Shown here in pieces: positions 1-9,728 of a stretch of 45,219 nt of DNA. The notes below the pieces were generated by a model. That model ran no database searches and was not told the origin of the DNA. It saw nothing but the letters and a program-made list of their open reading frames with translations. The DNA lies in assembly GCA_023266235.1 (NCBI GenBank), contig JAHFRL010000026.1, positions 1 to 45,219 of the forward strand, in the 5' to 3' direction. Numbering within the stretch: position 1 is the stretch's first letter; each line of letters starts with the position of its first letter. The position numbers and the translations under genes were made by a program. Origin of the DNA: Betaproteobacteria bacterium (lineage in GTDB: Bacteria; Pseudomonadota; Gammaproteobacteria; Burkholderiales; SG8-41).

Positions 1-11
1 ACGACAATTAG

Positions 12-30
12 CCGCAGATAAACGCCGATG
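12..30. repeat. 10-mer tandem repeat, partial copy
   Basis: Two degenerate copies of the decamer AACGCAGATA lie just upstream of rsmD (CGCAGATAAACGCCGATG). The same decamer occurs at 11651-11735 and 36549-36568. The window edge may cut off further copies. Confidence 0.5.
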
Positions 31-76
31 TTCTCCGCATCCTGGTTTGCGCCGGAATGACGGCGTTTTATCCGCT

Positions 77-617
77 ATGAGCAAAAACCAGGTCAGGATC
101 ATAGGCGGCAGCTGGCGCAGCAGGCTGATTGCCTTCCCGCCGCGAACCGATCTGCGGCCGACGCCGGACCGGGTACGTGAGACGCTGTTCAACTGGCTCG
201 GGCAGGATCTGACCGGTAAGAACTGCCTCGATCTGTTCGCGGGCAGCGGCGCATTGGGGTTCGAGGCGGCCTCGCGCGGCGCCAGGCGCGTGGTGATGGT
301 CGAGAACGATCCGCGCGCGTTCCGCGCGCTGCAGCAAAACGCCGCGGCGCTCGACGCACGGACAGTGGAACTCAAGCGGGTGGATGCGTTAGAATTCCTG
401 CGCGCCGATGGTGGAACCTATGACGTGGTATTTCTCGACCCGCCGTTTCGCGTCGATTACCTGCCGCAAGTGTTTTCCGCGCTGATTCCGCGTCTCGCGG
501 CCGGCGCCATGGTTCACGTTGAAGCGCCGCGGGCGCCCGCGCTTCCGCCGCAATGGGAAGTGTGGCGCAGCGGCCGCGCAGGCGCGGTGACTCACCAACT
601 GCTGAAATGGACAGGCC

Positions 618-628
<11 letters not shown>
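77..628 (+). CDS. rsmD: 16S rRNA (guanine966-N2)-methyltransferase RsmD
   Basis: SAM-dependent methyltransferase that makes m2G966 in 16S rRNA in the cytoplasm. Seen: N-terminal [11 protein letters not shown] and [16 protein letters not shown], the SAM-binding [19 protein letters not shown], and the catalytic N6/N2-MTase motif DPPF ([12 protein letters not shown]). All are typical of the family, and the 183-residue length is usual. A TTG start at 47 would add ten residues that do not look like the family, so ATG 77 is preferred; no clear Shine-Dalgarno is visible. The stop overlaps the start of coaD, a common rsmD-coaD arrangement. Confidence 0.93.
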
Positions 629-1451
<823 letters not shown>

Positions 1452-1456
<5 letters not shown>

Positions 1457-2270
1457 TCCGCTGGCATAGCGGACAGTAAAACGTCGAGCGCTGTCCAAGC
1501 ACGAGCCCGCGGATCGGCGTGCCGCAGGTGAAGCACGGTTGGTCCGCGCGGCCGTAGACCAGGAAGCGGTCCTGGAAATATCCCGCCTTCCCCTCGGAAT
1601 TCACGTAGTCGCGCAGGCTCGAGCCGCCGGCGGCGATGGCCTCGGCGAGCGTTTCCCTGAGCTTGTCGACGATTACCGCATAGCGTGCGAGGCCGATCCT
1701 GCGGGCGGGCTGCTTCGGGTTGATGCCTGCGCGGAATAGCGCTTCATTCGCATAAATGTTGCCGACCCCGGCGATGAGATGGCTGTCCATCAGCGCGTTT
1801 TTGAGGGCGCCGCTGCGGGCACGCGTCTCGCGGTAGAGCCACTCCGCGCTAAACGCATCAGAGAACGGTTCCGGGCCGATGTCGCGCAACAACTTGTGCT
1901 TGAGCGGGTCGCCGGTTTGCCACAGCACGAGACCGAAGCGCCGGGGGTCACGCAGCCGCACGATGCATCCATTGGCAAGCGCGAGATCGAGATGATCGTG
2001 CGTCTCCGGTGCGGTATTCGCGGGCACCACCCGCAGCCGGCCGGACATCCCGAGATGGACGATCAGCGTGCCGTCGCCGGCGCGGAACAACAGATATTTG
2101 CCGCGCCGCTCGAGGGCGTCGATGCGCCGTCCCGTGAGGTTGCGGGCGAGGTCGCGCGGTATCGGCTTGCGCAACGCGCGGTTGCGGACTACGACTGCGG
2201 CAATGGTCGTGCCGCACACCAACGGCGCCAGCCCGCGCCGCGTGGTTTCGACTTCCGGCAGTTCCGGCAT
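1452..2270 (-). CDS. mutM: Formamidopyrimidine-DNA glycosylase (MutM/Fpg)
   Basis: Base-excision repair bifunctional glycosylase/AP lyase that removes 8-oxoguanine. Seen: the processed N-terminus MPELPEVETTRRGL, with P2 as the Schiff-base nucleophile and E3 as catalytic acid; beta-hairpin lysine near residue 58 (RRGKYLLF); H2TH region with AGVGNIYANEALFRAGI; C-terminal zinc finger C-x2-C-x16-C-x2-C ending CPLCQRR. The 272-residue length is standard. It is the last gene of the leftward run and converges on the ferredoxin gene. Its stop codon falls in the heptamer repeat at 1427-1456. Confidence 0.97.
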
Positions 2271-2289
2271 CGTCTTAGAAGCGGGGGAT

Positions 2290-2357
2290 GGGGAATAGGG
2301 AATGGTAAATCGGGCGGCGGGCGGCTGTTTCCATTTTCGGTTCCCTATTTCCCATTT
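2290..2357. repeat. Heptamer repeat, inverted arms, between DUF4340 gene and mutM
   Basis: Left arm 2290-2310 (GGGGAATAGGGAATGGTAAAT) and right arm 2331-2357 (containing TTCCCTATTTCCC) are approximate reverse complements built from a 7-base unit near GGGAATA. The right arm supplies the final residues (NGK) and stop codon of the DUF4340 gene. Confidence 0.72.
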
Positions 2358-3187
2358 ACAGGTCCTGCCGGCGGCGCCAGCAGCCGCTGCGCGGTCCCGG
2401 CGGCAAACTGATATTCGAGCGGCTGGTCGCTGCGCGCGAGCGTGAGCTCGGGCTCGCGCTGCAGCACGGCCAGCGTGATGTCACTGCCGCTCTTGAGTTT
2501 GATTTTGATCGCCGCAAGCGGCTTGCGATTGCCCGGCGGCTGCACGGCGAGCGCGGTCGCGAGCCGCCATTCATCGACCCAGCGGACGAAGTCGTCCTGG
2601 CTCGCATCTGCCGGCGGCGGCGTGAGCCGCCACATGCCGTCCTGTTGCGCAAGCCTGAATTCCCTGAACTCGAACGCAACGGGCGCTTCTTCCGCCGCAA
2701 ACAACTGCCTGCTCACCAGCTGCAGCGCGTTTTTCGGCAGCGCCGCGCCGTAGCGTAACGACACGAGATGGATGCTGTCCTGCGTCAGCACATATTGCTC
2801 GCGGCTCATCGGGTTGACAGCGCCGAAGCTGAAACTCTGCTGATTGATGGTGACGCGCGCATGCGGTTCGTTGAGATCGAAACGCGCGAGCCCGGTCGCG
2901 GGGAAACGGTTTTTCGATGTCGCAGCGAGCAGTTCGAGCAGGCGCTGCGCCTGAAAGCTGTCGGCGCGCGCGGTAAGCGGCGCGCTGAGCCGCCATTCCG
3001 CCGCCGCGCGTTCGAGCGTGATTGGCGCGGCCCCGGCGATTTCGATTTTGATGCTCCTGGCGTCGACTGGTTTGAGCGTCGAAAGCGGGTACTCAGGTTC
3101 GCTCTGGTGCGGTTTGAAGTAAGCGAACAGCGCGAGCGCGACGACCGCGGCAAAGAGCGCGACGTTCAGCCAGAACCGGCCCTTCAT
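2345..3187 (-). CDS. DUF4340 domain protein of a Gld-like ABC system
   Basis: Function not established; the DUF4340 family habitually sits beside GldG-like ABC components. Seen: an N-terminal membrane segment (about residues 6-22, LNVALFAAVVALALFAYF), then a repetitive soluble region with the family-typical ITLERAAAEWRLSAPL and an R-F-DL motif (LARFDLNEP). Likely membrane-anchored with a periplasmic domain. The start overlaps the gldG-like stop by four bases (ATGA), so it is the fourth gene of the operon. The last three residues and stop lie in a heptamer repeat, suggesting the C-terminus was remodelled. Confidence 0.82.
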   Translation of the reverse strand: MKGRFWLNVALFAAVVALALFAYFKPHQSEPEYPLSTLKPVDARSIKIEIAGAAPITLERAAAEWRLSAPLTARADSFQAQRLLELLAATSKNRFPATGLARFDLNEPHARVTINQQSFSFGAVNPMSREQYVLTQDSIHLVSLRYGAALPKNALQLVSRQLFAAEEAPVAFEFREFRLAQQDGMWRLTPPPADASQDDFVRWVDEWRLATALAVQPPGNRKPLAAIKIKLKSGSDITLAVLQREPELTLARSDQPLEYQFAAGTAQRLLAPPAGPVNGK

Positions 3188-4533
3188 GCTTTACGGCGGC
3201 GCCACCAGATGGCGATCCCGGCGGCGACGAATGCGAGCGGCAGCACGATCAGGAAGCCAAACAGGATCAGGTATTGCGCGACTTGGCCGAGTTCCAGGCT
3301 GCTGTCGAGCGACGGCCGCGGCTGGATGGTGATCAGCGCATCATCGCCGGCGAGCCAGTTGACGATGTTGATGCCAAGGTCGAGGTTGCCGCCGTTGCCG
3401 AGGAAGCTGTTGGCAAGAAAACTGCCGTTGCCGACCACCACGACGCGCTGGGTGCGGTCGTTGACGTTGCGCTCGAGCGCGACCGCGATGTTGACCGGTC
3501 CCGGGATGTCGCGCGCCTTGTCGAACGCGGGGGCGTCGTCCAGCTTGCCGGTTTCAATCCAGCCGCGCGGCGCGACTTCGATCAGCCGGGTGGCGCGCCA
3601 GTCGTCGCTTTCGTTGATGCCGATCTGGCGTGCGTATGGGAAAATGGTATTGAGCTGGAACTCGCCGAAGATCGGATGACGCGCATAACCGGCCGCAACC
3701 GCGAACACCGGCGGCCCGCTCGGTGGTTTCAGCGTCGGATCGACTACCGTGCCCGGCCCGAGCACCAGGCCCAACAGCTCCGCGACCGGTTGCAGCCCAC
3801 GCAGCGGCTCGGGATCGATCAGCCACAGCAGGTTGCCGCCTTGTTGCAGGTATTGCCTGATCTTCTGCACTTCGGCCGGCTGCAGACCGACCTGCGGGTT
3901 CGCGATCAGCAACATGCTGGCATTGGCCGGCACTTCCTGCGCGACGGCGAGATTGAGGCCGTTGGTTTTGAAGCCCTTGGCGCCGAGCTGCTTGCCGAAT
4001 TCACCGAGATCGTGATTGGCGATGCCGCCCAACCGCCGTTCGCCGTGGCCCTCGAGCGCCATGACCAGGCGCTCGCTCGAGCGCGCAAGCCGCATCAACG
4101 CGTTGACAAACGACTGCTCGTTGTAATCGGTCAGGTGCGCGCTTTTCTGGTTATATTCGATCACCGATTCGCCGTTGACGCGGATGCCGGCCGCCTGCGC
4201 AAGCTTGGGCTCCTCGCGCGGGTCGACGAAGGTGACACTGATGTCAGGCTTTACGCGTTGGTATGGCGCAAGAAAATCCCGTATCAGCTTGCGCGCGTCA
4301 CCGCGCACATCCTGGCGCGTTGCAAACGCGGTCACCTTGACCGGTCCCGCCAGCTTGGCCAGCACTTCGCGCGCCGGCTGCGACAGCGTGCTGCGCGCGT
4401 TCTGCGTGATGTCCCGCTCGACGCGGTATTCCTGCGCGACAAACGCGAGCAGCGCGACCAGCGCGATCAGCAGCACGACGAACACGCCGTTCTGCACCAG
4501 CAGCTGCAAGCGGAGTTTCGATGTGACTTGCAT
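3184..4533 (-). CDS. GldG-family ABC transporter accessory protein
   Basis: Resembles the GldG/ABC-type uncharacterised transport family: N-terminal membrane helix (about residues 9-30), a periplasmic region of roughly 370 residues including the segment LVMALEGHGERRLGG and an NPQVGLQPAEVQKIRQYL block followed by GGNLLWLIDPE, then a C-terminal helix (YLILFGFLIVLPLAFVAAGI) ending in a basic tail WWRRRKA. In Bacteroidetes GldG works with GldF and GldA in gliding/secretion. Here no gliding genes are present, so the role is open. It starts 4 bases after the permease stop and overlaps the DUF4340 gene. Confidence 0.85.
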   Translation of the reverse strand: MQVTSKLRLQLLVQNGVFVVLLIALVALLAFVAQEYRVERDITQNARSTLSQPAREVLAKLAGPVKVTAFATRQDVRGDARKLIRDFLAPYQRVKPDISVTFVDPREEPKLAQAAGIRVNGESVIEYNQKSAHLTDYNEQSFVNALMRLARSSERLVMALEGHGERRLGGIANHDLGEFGKQLGAKGFKTNGLNLAVAQEVPANASMLLIANPQVGLQPAEVQKIRQYLQQGGNLLWLIDPEPLRGLQPVAELLGLVLGPGTVVDPTLKPPSGPPVFAVAAGYARHPIFGEFQLNTIFPYARQIGINESDDWRATRLIEVAPRGWIETGKLDDAPAFDKARDIPGPVNIAVALERNVNDRTQRVVVVGNGSFLANSFLGNGGNLDLGINIVNWLAGDDALITIQPRPSLDSSLELGQVAQYLILFGFLIVLPLAFVAAGIAIWWRRRKA

Positions 4534-4537
4534 GCCC

Positions 4538-5308
4538 CTACCCGCGCAGCCGCACCGCGTCGAGACGGCGGATAGTCAGCATCAGAAAAGCCGCGATCAG
4601 CAGCAGCATGCACGCGATCGCGTAGCTGTCGATCACGCCCTTCGCGAACGGCTCGAAGTTCTTGAGCGGCGACAGCACCTGCGCGAGCGCTGCCGGCACC
4701 AGCCAGCCGCGGCCGCGTAATCCGTCGGCCGCGGTTTCGCCGGCGAGCAGCATGCCGAGCAACAGGCTGAACGCGATCATCGCGGCCGCGAGCGGCTGAG
4801 CGGTCAGGCACGATGCGTAGAGCGCGATCGCCGCGAAGCACGCCGCGAGCAATGCGACGCCGATGACGAGGCTCAGGAGCAGGCCGAAATCAAGGCGACC
4901 GCCGAGCAGCAGCGCGAGCGGCATCAAGGTCGTGATGCCGACAATCAGCAGCAGGAATGCCACGAGGCCGACGAATTTGCCGAGCACGATTTCCGTCATC
5001 GACAGCGGCGCCGATACCAGGAAAACGATGGTCTGATTGCGCCGCTCTTCGGCGATCATCCGCATCGCGAGCAGCGGCACTGCGAACAGCAATACCACCG
5101 CCGTGGTCGAGAACAGCGGCGCCACTATGAGTTCGGTGATGCCGGGCGGGTTCGGCACCTGGATCAGCTGCGGCTGGATCTGCATGAAATCGTCGAGGCG
5201 CTTGAGAAACCCGAACGCGAGTATCAGCTGCAGGAAGGTGAGCACCACCCACGCGAGCGGGGAGGCGAACAGCGCTTTGAGTTCCTTGCCGGCAATGGTG
5301 AAGATCAT
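4538..5308 (-). CDS. ABC-2 type permease (GldF-like)
   Basis: Membrane subunit of the ABC exporter. Seen: N-terminal MIFTIAGKELKALFASPLAW, the usual cytoplasmic amphipathic start of ABC-2 permeases, then about six hydrophobic segments, the RMIAEERRNQTIVFL motif between helices and a C-terminal helix ending in TIRRLDAVRLRG. About 256 residues, as usual. ATG 5308 is chosen because it overlaps the ATPase stop (ATGA); an upstream start at 5389 would add 27 unrelated residues read from inside the ATPase gene. Confidence 0.9.
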   Translation of the reverse strand: MIFTIAGKELKALFASPLAWVVLTFLQLILAFGFLKRLDDFMQIQPQLIQVPNPPGITELIVAPLFSTTAVVLLFAVPLLAMRMIAEERRNQTIVFLVSAPLSMTEIVLGKFVGLVAFLLLIVGITTLMPLALLLGGRLDFGLLLSLVIGVALLAACFAAIALYASCLTAQPLAAAMIAFSLLLGMLLAGETAADGLRGRGWLVPAALAQVLSPLKNFEPFAKGVIDSYAIACMLLLIAAFLMLTIRRLDAVRLRG

Positions 5309-6249
5309 GATTGTTCCTCTTTCTGCGTGAGGTGCACGAACACGTCTTCTAGGCTCGATTGCGCCGGCGCGAGCTGATACAGACCCCACGACCCTTCGAC
5401 CGCACGCCGCACCAGTTCCGCGGTCGGATCGGCGTTGTCGGCGAAGCTGACGCGGAACAGGTTGTCGCCGGCTGGCTCAGCGCACGCGACGCCATGCACC
5501 GCCGTGATTTCGCTCGCCGCGGGCGGACGCCTGAGTCCTAACAGTACCATGCGGCCGCCGTGAAACTGCTTGAGTCCGGCGATGGTGTCGCTGAATACCG
5601 TGGCGCCATGATGCAGGATCTGCACGCGGTCGCACACGCTCTCGACTTCAGGCAGGATGTGCGTCGACAGGATTACGCTGTGGCTGACGCCGATCGCGCG
5701 GATCAGGTTACGGATTTCGCGGATCTGGTTGGGATCAAGGCCGACCGTCGGCTCATCGAGAATCACGACATCGGGCTGGTGCACGATCGCCTGCGCGATG
5801 CCAACGCGCTGCTGATAGCCTTTCGACAGCGCGCCGATCAGTTTTTGCGCAACGTTGCCGAGCCCGCAGCGTGTAAGGGCGTCGTTGACCGCCGCCGCGC
5901 GCGCCGGTTTGGCGACGCGGTGCAGTCGCGCTGCGAGGTCGATATATTCCCCGACGGTAAGCTCACGATACAGCGGCGGGTGTTCCGGCAGATAGCCGAT
6001 GTGCGACTTGGCAGCGGTCGGCCGCTCGAACAGGTCGATGCCGCAGACGCTGATCGCGCCACTCGACGGCGCGAGGTTGCCGGTCAGCATCTGCATGATG
6101 GTGGTTTTGCCGGCGCCGTTGGGCCCGAGGAAACCGAGGATTTCGCCGCGTTTCAGCTCGAGGCTGACGCCGCTGACCGCGGTGTGGACGCCGAATCTGC
6201 GCGAAAGCCCTTGGGCGGAAACGGTAATCTCAACGGCCTGAGCGGTCAT
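5305..6249 (-). CDS. ABC transporter ATP-binding protein (GldA/CcmA-like)
   Basis: Energises the ABC-2 permease encoded next. Seen: Walker A GPNGAGKTT (residues 42-50), ABC signature LSKGYQQRVGIAQ, Walker B VVILDEPTVGLDP and the switch histidine in ILSTHILPEVE. The extra C-terminal region of about 90 residues ends in SSLEDVFVHLTQKEEQS, normal for this type. ATG 6249 (MTAQAV) is preferred; ATG 6282 would add 11 residues and neither has a clear ribosome site. First gene of the leftward run ATPase-permease-GldG-DUF4340-mutM; the substrate cannot be told. Confidence 0.92.
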   Translation of the reverse strand: MTAQAVEITVSAQGLSRRFGVHTAVSGVSLELKRGEILGFLGPNGAGKTTIMQMLTGNLAPSSGAISVCGIDLFERPTAAKSHIGYLPEHPPLYRELTVGEYIDLAARLHRVAKPARAAAVNDALTRCGLGNVAQKLIGALSKGYQQRVGIAQAIVHQPDVVILDEPTVGLDPNQIREIRNLIRAIGVSHSVILSTHILPEVESVCDRVQILHHGATVFSDTIAGLKQFHGGRMVLLGLRRPPAASEITAVHGVACAEPAGDNLFRVSFADNADPTAELVRRAVEGSWGLYQLAPAQSSLEDVFVHLTQKEEQS

Positions 6250-6398
6250 TATGGTCGCCAGTGTGCCACGCGCGGCGCGCATGGCTTGTGGTGGGCGCTA
6301 AATATACCTAATATGTCACGGTTTATGAAGAACTTGCGGTCTATTATCCGCTCTAATGAATGTTTCAGCGACGCTCTCCCAGCCTCCCGATTCCAGCG

Positions 6399-8153
6399 AT
6401 GAAGATCCTCAAGCTTGCAGCGTGGGCATCGGTTCTGGCGCTCACCGCCTGTGCCGAGCAGCCGCTACGGCCCGGTGACGCGCCATCCGAACAGCCCGCC
6501 GCCAAGGCGCCGGCGCCGAAACCGCGCGTGGTGGTGCGGTCGTCGGCGAAGCCGTCGGTGCTGCCGCAGCAGGAGTTGAGCCAGGCGGTCTTGTTCAAAT
6601 TGCTGCTCGCCGAAATCGCGTTGCAGCGCGGCCAGAACAATGTCGCGGTGCAGTCCTATCTCGAATTGACGCGCGAAACGCAGGATCCGCGCATCGCGCA
6701 GCGCGCGACCGAAGTGGCGTGGAATTCGCGTTTCCTCGGTGTCGCGCTCGAGACCGCCGGCATCTGGCTGGCGGTCGATCCGGAATCGTTGCAGGCGCGC
6801 CAGGTGGTGGCGTCGCTGCTCGTCAACCAGGCGCGCCTCGCCGACGCGCAACCGCACCTCGAGAAATCGCTCGCCGCGGACAAGGAAAACGTCGGTCAGA
6901 ATTTCCTGCAATTGAATACGCTGCTCGCGCGCCATCCCGACAAGGCGGCGGTGCTGAAGTTGACGCAGAACCTCGCCCAACCGTATGCGACGCTGCCGGA
7001 AGCGCATTTCAGCATCGCGCAGGCGGCATTGGGCGCCGGCCAGGGCCAGCTCGCGTTGACCGAAATCCGCACGGCGCTCACGCTGCGCCCGGAGTGGGAG
7101 CAGGCGGTGCTGTTCCAGGGTCAGCTGCTGCAGCGTACCTCGAATGCGGACGCGCTCGCCTACTATCAGGGTTATCTGCGGAACTATCCGCGCGCGATGG
7201 ATGTGCGGCTCAACTACGCACGGCTGCTGGTGACCGCCAAGAAATACTCCGAGGCGCGCGGCGAGTTTCAGGCGCTGATGAACGAGTTCCCGAACAATCC
7301 CGATGTAGCGATGGCGGTGGGCTTGTTGTCGCTGCAGTTGAACGACTACGACGCGGCCGAAACGCAACTGCTGCACGCGCTTGAAAACAACTATAAGGAC
7401 CCGGACGCGATACGTTACTACCTCGGGCAGACCAATGAAGAGCGCAAGCGTCCCGACGAGGCGCTGCGCTGGTTCGGCAGCGTCAATGGCGGCGAGCAGT
7501 ACGTGCCGGCGCGCTCGCGCTACGCGGGGATACTCGCCAAGCAGGACAAGCTCGCCGAAGCGCGCAAGTATCTGCAGGATGCGGCGCGTGACGCCCAGCA
7601 GCGCGTGCAGTTCACCCAGGCCGAGGCGCAGTTGCTGCGCGACGCGAACGAATACCGCGCCGCCTACGACGTGCTCGGCCGGGCGCTCGACAAGAATCCG
7701 AGTTCGCCCGAGTTGCTGTACGATCATGCGATGGCGGCGGAGAAAATCGACCGCATCGACATCCTCGAATCCAATCTGCGCAAGGTGATCCAGATCAAGC
7801 CCGACCACGCGCACGCCTACAATGCGCTCGGCTATACGCTCGCTGATCGCAGCACGCGGCTGCAGGAGGCCTATACGCTGATCGAGCAGGCGCTCAAGCT
7901 CGCGCCCGAAGACCCGTTTATCATGGACAGCATGGGCTGGGTGCTCTACCGCATGAATCAGAACGACGCCGCGCTCACTTTCCTCAAGCACGCGTTCGAG
8001 CTGCGGCCGGACGCGGAGATTGCGGCGCACCTGGGCGAAGTGCTATGGGCGGCTGGCCAGCACGACGCAGCGCGCGAAATCTGGGCGAGCGCGCTCAAGG
8101 ATCATCCCGCCAACGAAGTGTTGCTGGCGACGGTCAAGAAGTTTTCTCCGTAA
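6399..8153 (+). CDS. TPR-repeat outer-membrane lipoprotein
   Basis: Function unknown; TPR lipoproteins are regularly found just before lolB in betaproteobacteria. Seen: lipoprotein signal peptide MKILKLAAWASVLALTAC (lipobox LTAC), a proline/alanine-rich linker, then TPR-like helical repeats through most of the 584 residues, e.g. AHAYNALGYTLADRSTRLQE and PFIMDSMGWVLYRMNQNDAA. ATG 6399 is chosen because it begins the signal peptide; an upstream ATG at 6360 would bury it. lolB starts 30 bases after the stop, suggesting a shared transcript. Likely a scaffold or assembly factor in the outer membrane (inference). Confidence 0.85.
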   Translation: MKILKLAAWASVLALTACAEQPLRPGDAPSEQPAAKAPAPKPRVVVRSSAKPSVLPQQELSQAVLFKLLLAEIALQRGQNNVAVQSYLELTRETQDPRIAQRATEVAWNSRFLGVALETAGIWLAVDPESLQARQVVASLLVNQARLADAQPHLEKSLAADKENVGQNFLQLNTLLARHPDKAAVLKLTQNLAQPYATLPEAHFSIAQAALGAGQGQLALTEIRTALTLRPEWEQAVLFQGQLLQRTSNADALAYYQGYLRNYPRAMDVRLNYARLLVTAKKYSEARGEFQALMNEFPNNPDVAMAVGLLSLQLNDYDAAETQLLHALENNYKDPDAIRYYLGQTNEERKRPDEALRWFGSVNGGEQYVPARSRYAGILAKQDKLAEARKYLQDAARDAQQRVQFTQAEAQLLRDANEYRAAYDVLGRALDKNPSSPELLYDHAMAAEKIDRIDILESNLRKVIQIKPDHAHAYNALGYTLADRSTRLQEAYTLIEQALKLAPEDPFIMDSMGWVLYRMNQNDAALTFLKHAFELRPDAEIAAHLGEVLWAAGQHDAAREIWASALKDHPANEVLLATVKKFSP

Positions 8154-8182
8154 ACCCGGCGCGTGTGCGCCGCTATCCATCC

Positions 8183-8737
8183 ATGAGCCCCGTGTTCCGG
8201 TGCTGCGCCATGCTGTGCGCCGCGCTGCTGACCGCTTGTGCGGCGACGGCAACGCTCGCGCCGGCGCCGGCGTTCGAGCTCGCCGGCCGCATCGTGGTGC
8301 GCTACCAGGACCGCGGTTTCTCGAGCGCGCTGCGCTGGACGCAGAATTCAGGCGGCGATGAAATCTGGCTCACGGCGCCACTCGGCCAGACCCTCGCTTA
8401 TTTGCAGGCCGACGCCAGCGGCGCGATGCTCACCGCAGCCGACCAGCGGCAATACCGCGCGGGCTCGATCGAAAGCCTGACCAAAAGCGCGTTCGGCTGG
8501 CGCTTTCCGGTGACCGGCATGCGCTACTGGGTGCTTGGCCAGCCGGCGCCTGGCATGACGCTCGCCGCGGTCGAGCGCGATGACGCGAACCGCATCACCC
8601 GGTTCCGGCAGGACGACTGGCAGGTTGCATTCAACTATGCCGCACCGGGCGAGCCGCGTCCGTCGCGCCTCGCGGTTGCCGGCGCTGATGCCGAGATCCG
8701 CCTCGTGATCGACAGCCTGGTCACCCCGCAGCCATGA
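8183..8737 (+). CDS. lolB: Outer-membrane lipoprotein LolB
   Basis: Receives lipoproteins from LolA and inserts them in the outer membrane. Seen: signal peptide with lipobox LLTAC (residues about 14-18), then the LolB beta-sandwich: FELAGRIVVRYQDRGFSSAL, the hydrophobic TAPLGQTLAYLQ segment, SAFGWRFPVTGMRYWVLGQP and the late DDWQVAFNYA. The length of 184 residues is typical. ATG 8183 is chosen by the signal peptide. The stop overlaps the ispE start (ATGA), the classical lolB-ispE coupling. Confidence 0.93.
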   Translation: MSPVFRCCAMLCAALLTACAATATLAPAPAFELAGRIVVRYQDRGFSSALRWTQNSGGDEIWLTAPLGQTLAYLQADASGAMLTAADQRQYRAGSIESLTKSAFGWRFPVTGMRYWVLGQPAPGMTLAAVERDDANRITRFRQDDWQVAFNYAAPGEPRPSRLAVAGADAEIRLVIDSLVTPQP

Positions 8738-9573
8738 CTGCTGATGTTGCTTATCCGGCGCCCGCCAAGCTCAACCTGATGCTGCGGGTGACCGGCCGGC
8801 GCGCCGACGGCTACCACCTGCTGCAGACGGTATTCCGCTTCCTCGATTACGGCGACACGCTGCGCTTCGCGGTGCGCACCGACGGGGCGATCGCGCGCGT
8901 AAACGACGTCGCCGGCATCGCTGCCAACGAGGACCTGACGCTGCGCGCGGCGCGGCTGCTGCAGCGGGCGGGGTCGACGCGGCTGGGGGCCGACATTACG
9001 CTGGAAAAACAGTTGCCGCTTGGCGGCGGACTCGGCGGCGGTAGCTCGGATGCGGCGACGACACTGATCGCGTTGAACCGTCTGTGGGGCCTGAATTGGC
9101 CGCGTGCGCGGCTGCAAGCGCTGGCGCTGGAACTGGGTGCCGACGTGCCGGTTTTCGTGCTCGGCGAGTCGGCGCTGGGCGAGGGGGTAGGCGAGAAACT
9201 GACCCCGTTGGCGCTGCCGCCGGCCTGGTATCTGGTGCTTATTCCCGCAATCCGCGTCGCTACCGGCCGGGTTTTCCAAGACCCGGATTTGATTAGGGAT
9301 TCGAATCCGATTAAAATACCGCCCTTTTCGGTTGTTGCGGGGCAAAACGACCTCGAGCCGGTGGTGTGCCGGCATTATCCCGAGGTGGCGCGGCATCTGG
9401 CCTGGCTCAGACAGTTCGGCCACGCGCTGATGACGGGGTCCGGCGCGTGCGTATTCGCCGAATTCAGCGATGAAGCCGCGGCGCGCGCGATGCTGCGTGA
9501 GTTGCCGGCGACGATGCGCGGCGTAGTCGCGCGAGGACTGGACCGCCATCCGCTGTGGCAGATGTGCGCGTAA
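8734..9573 (+). CDS. ispE: 4-diphosphocytidyl-2-C-methyl-D-erythritol kinase (IspE)
   Basis: GHMP-family kinase of the MEP isoprenoid pathway; phosphorylates CDP-ME. Seen: substrate-side AKLNLMLRVTGRRADGYHLL (residues 11-30), the ATP-binding glycine-rich loop PLGGGLGGGSSDAA (95-108), and GHALMTGSGACVFAEF near the C-terminus. The length of 279 residues is standard. Its start overlaps the lolB stop. tRNA-Gln lies 44 bases downstream, followed by prs, the usual betaproteobacterial order. Confidence 0.97.
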   Translation: MTADVAYPAPAKLNLMLRVTGRRADGYHLLQTVFRFLDYGDTLRFAVRTDGAIARVNDVAGIAANEDLTLRAARLLQRAGSTRLGADITLEKQLPLGGGLGGGSSDAATTLIALNRLWGLNWPRARLQALALELGADVPVFVLGESALGEGVGEKLTPLALPPAWYLVLIPAIRVATGRVFQDPDLIRDSNPIKIPPFSVVAGQNDLEPVVCRHYPEVARHLAWLRQFGHALMTGSGACVFAEFSDEAAARAMLRELPATMRGVVARGLDRHPLWQMCA

Positions 9574-9617
9574 GTGGCGGCTTGCCGGGGTTGCGCGCCA
9601 GCGGTTTTGTTAGCGTT

Positions 9618-9692
9618 TGGGGAGTCGCCAAGTGGTAAGGCACCGGATTTTGATTCCGGCATTCGTAGGTTCGATCCCTACCTCCCCAGCCA
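9618..9692 (+). tRNA. tRNA-Gln (anticodon TTG)
   Basis: Cloverleaf folded by eye: acceptor stem TGGGGAG with CTCCCCA, discriminator G, encoded CCA (9690-9692), D arm GCCAAGTGGTAAGGC, anticodon loop with TTG in GATTTTGATT, and T loop GGTTCGATCC. 75 nt. Located between ispE and prs, its usual site in betaproteobacteria. Confidence 0.96.
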
Positions 9693-9728
9693 TTTTTCAG
9701 AGTTTGGCCTGAGTTCAGGAAGATAACA

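Noticed and set aside
6465-8030. 521-codon minus-strand frame opposite the TPR lipoprotein
   Set aside because: Antisense to a clear signal-peptide/TPR gene; composition typical of a shadow frame.
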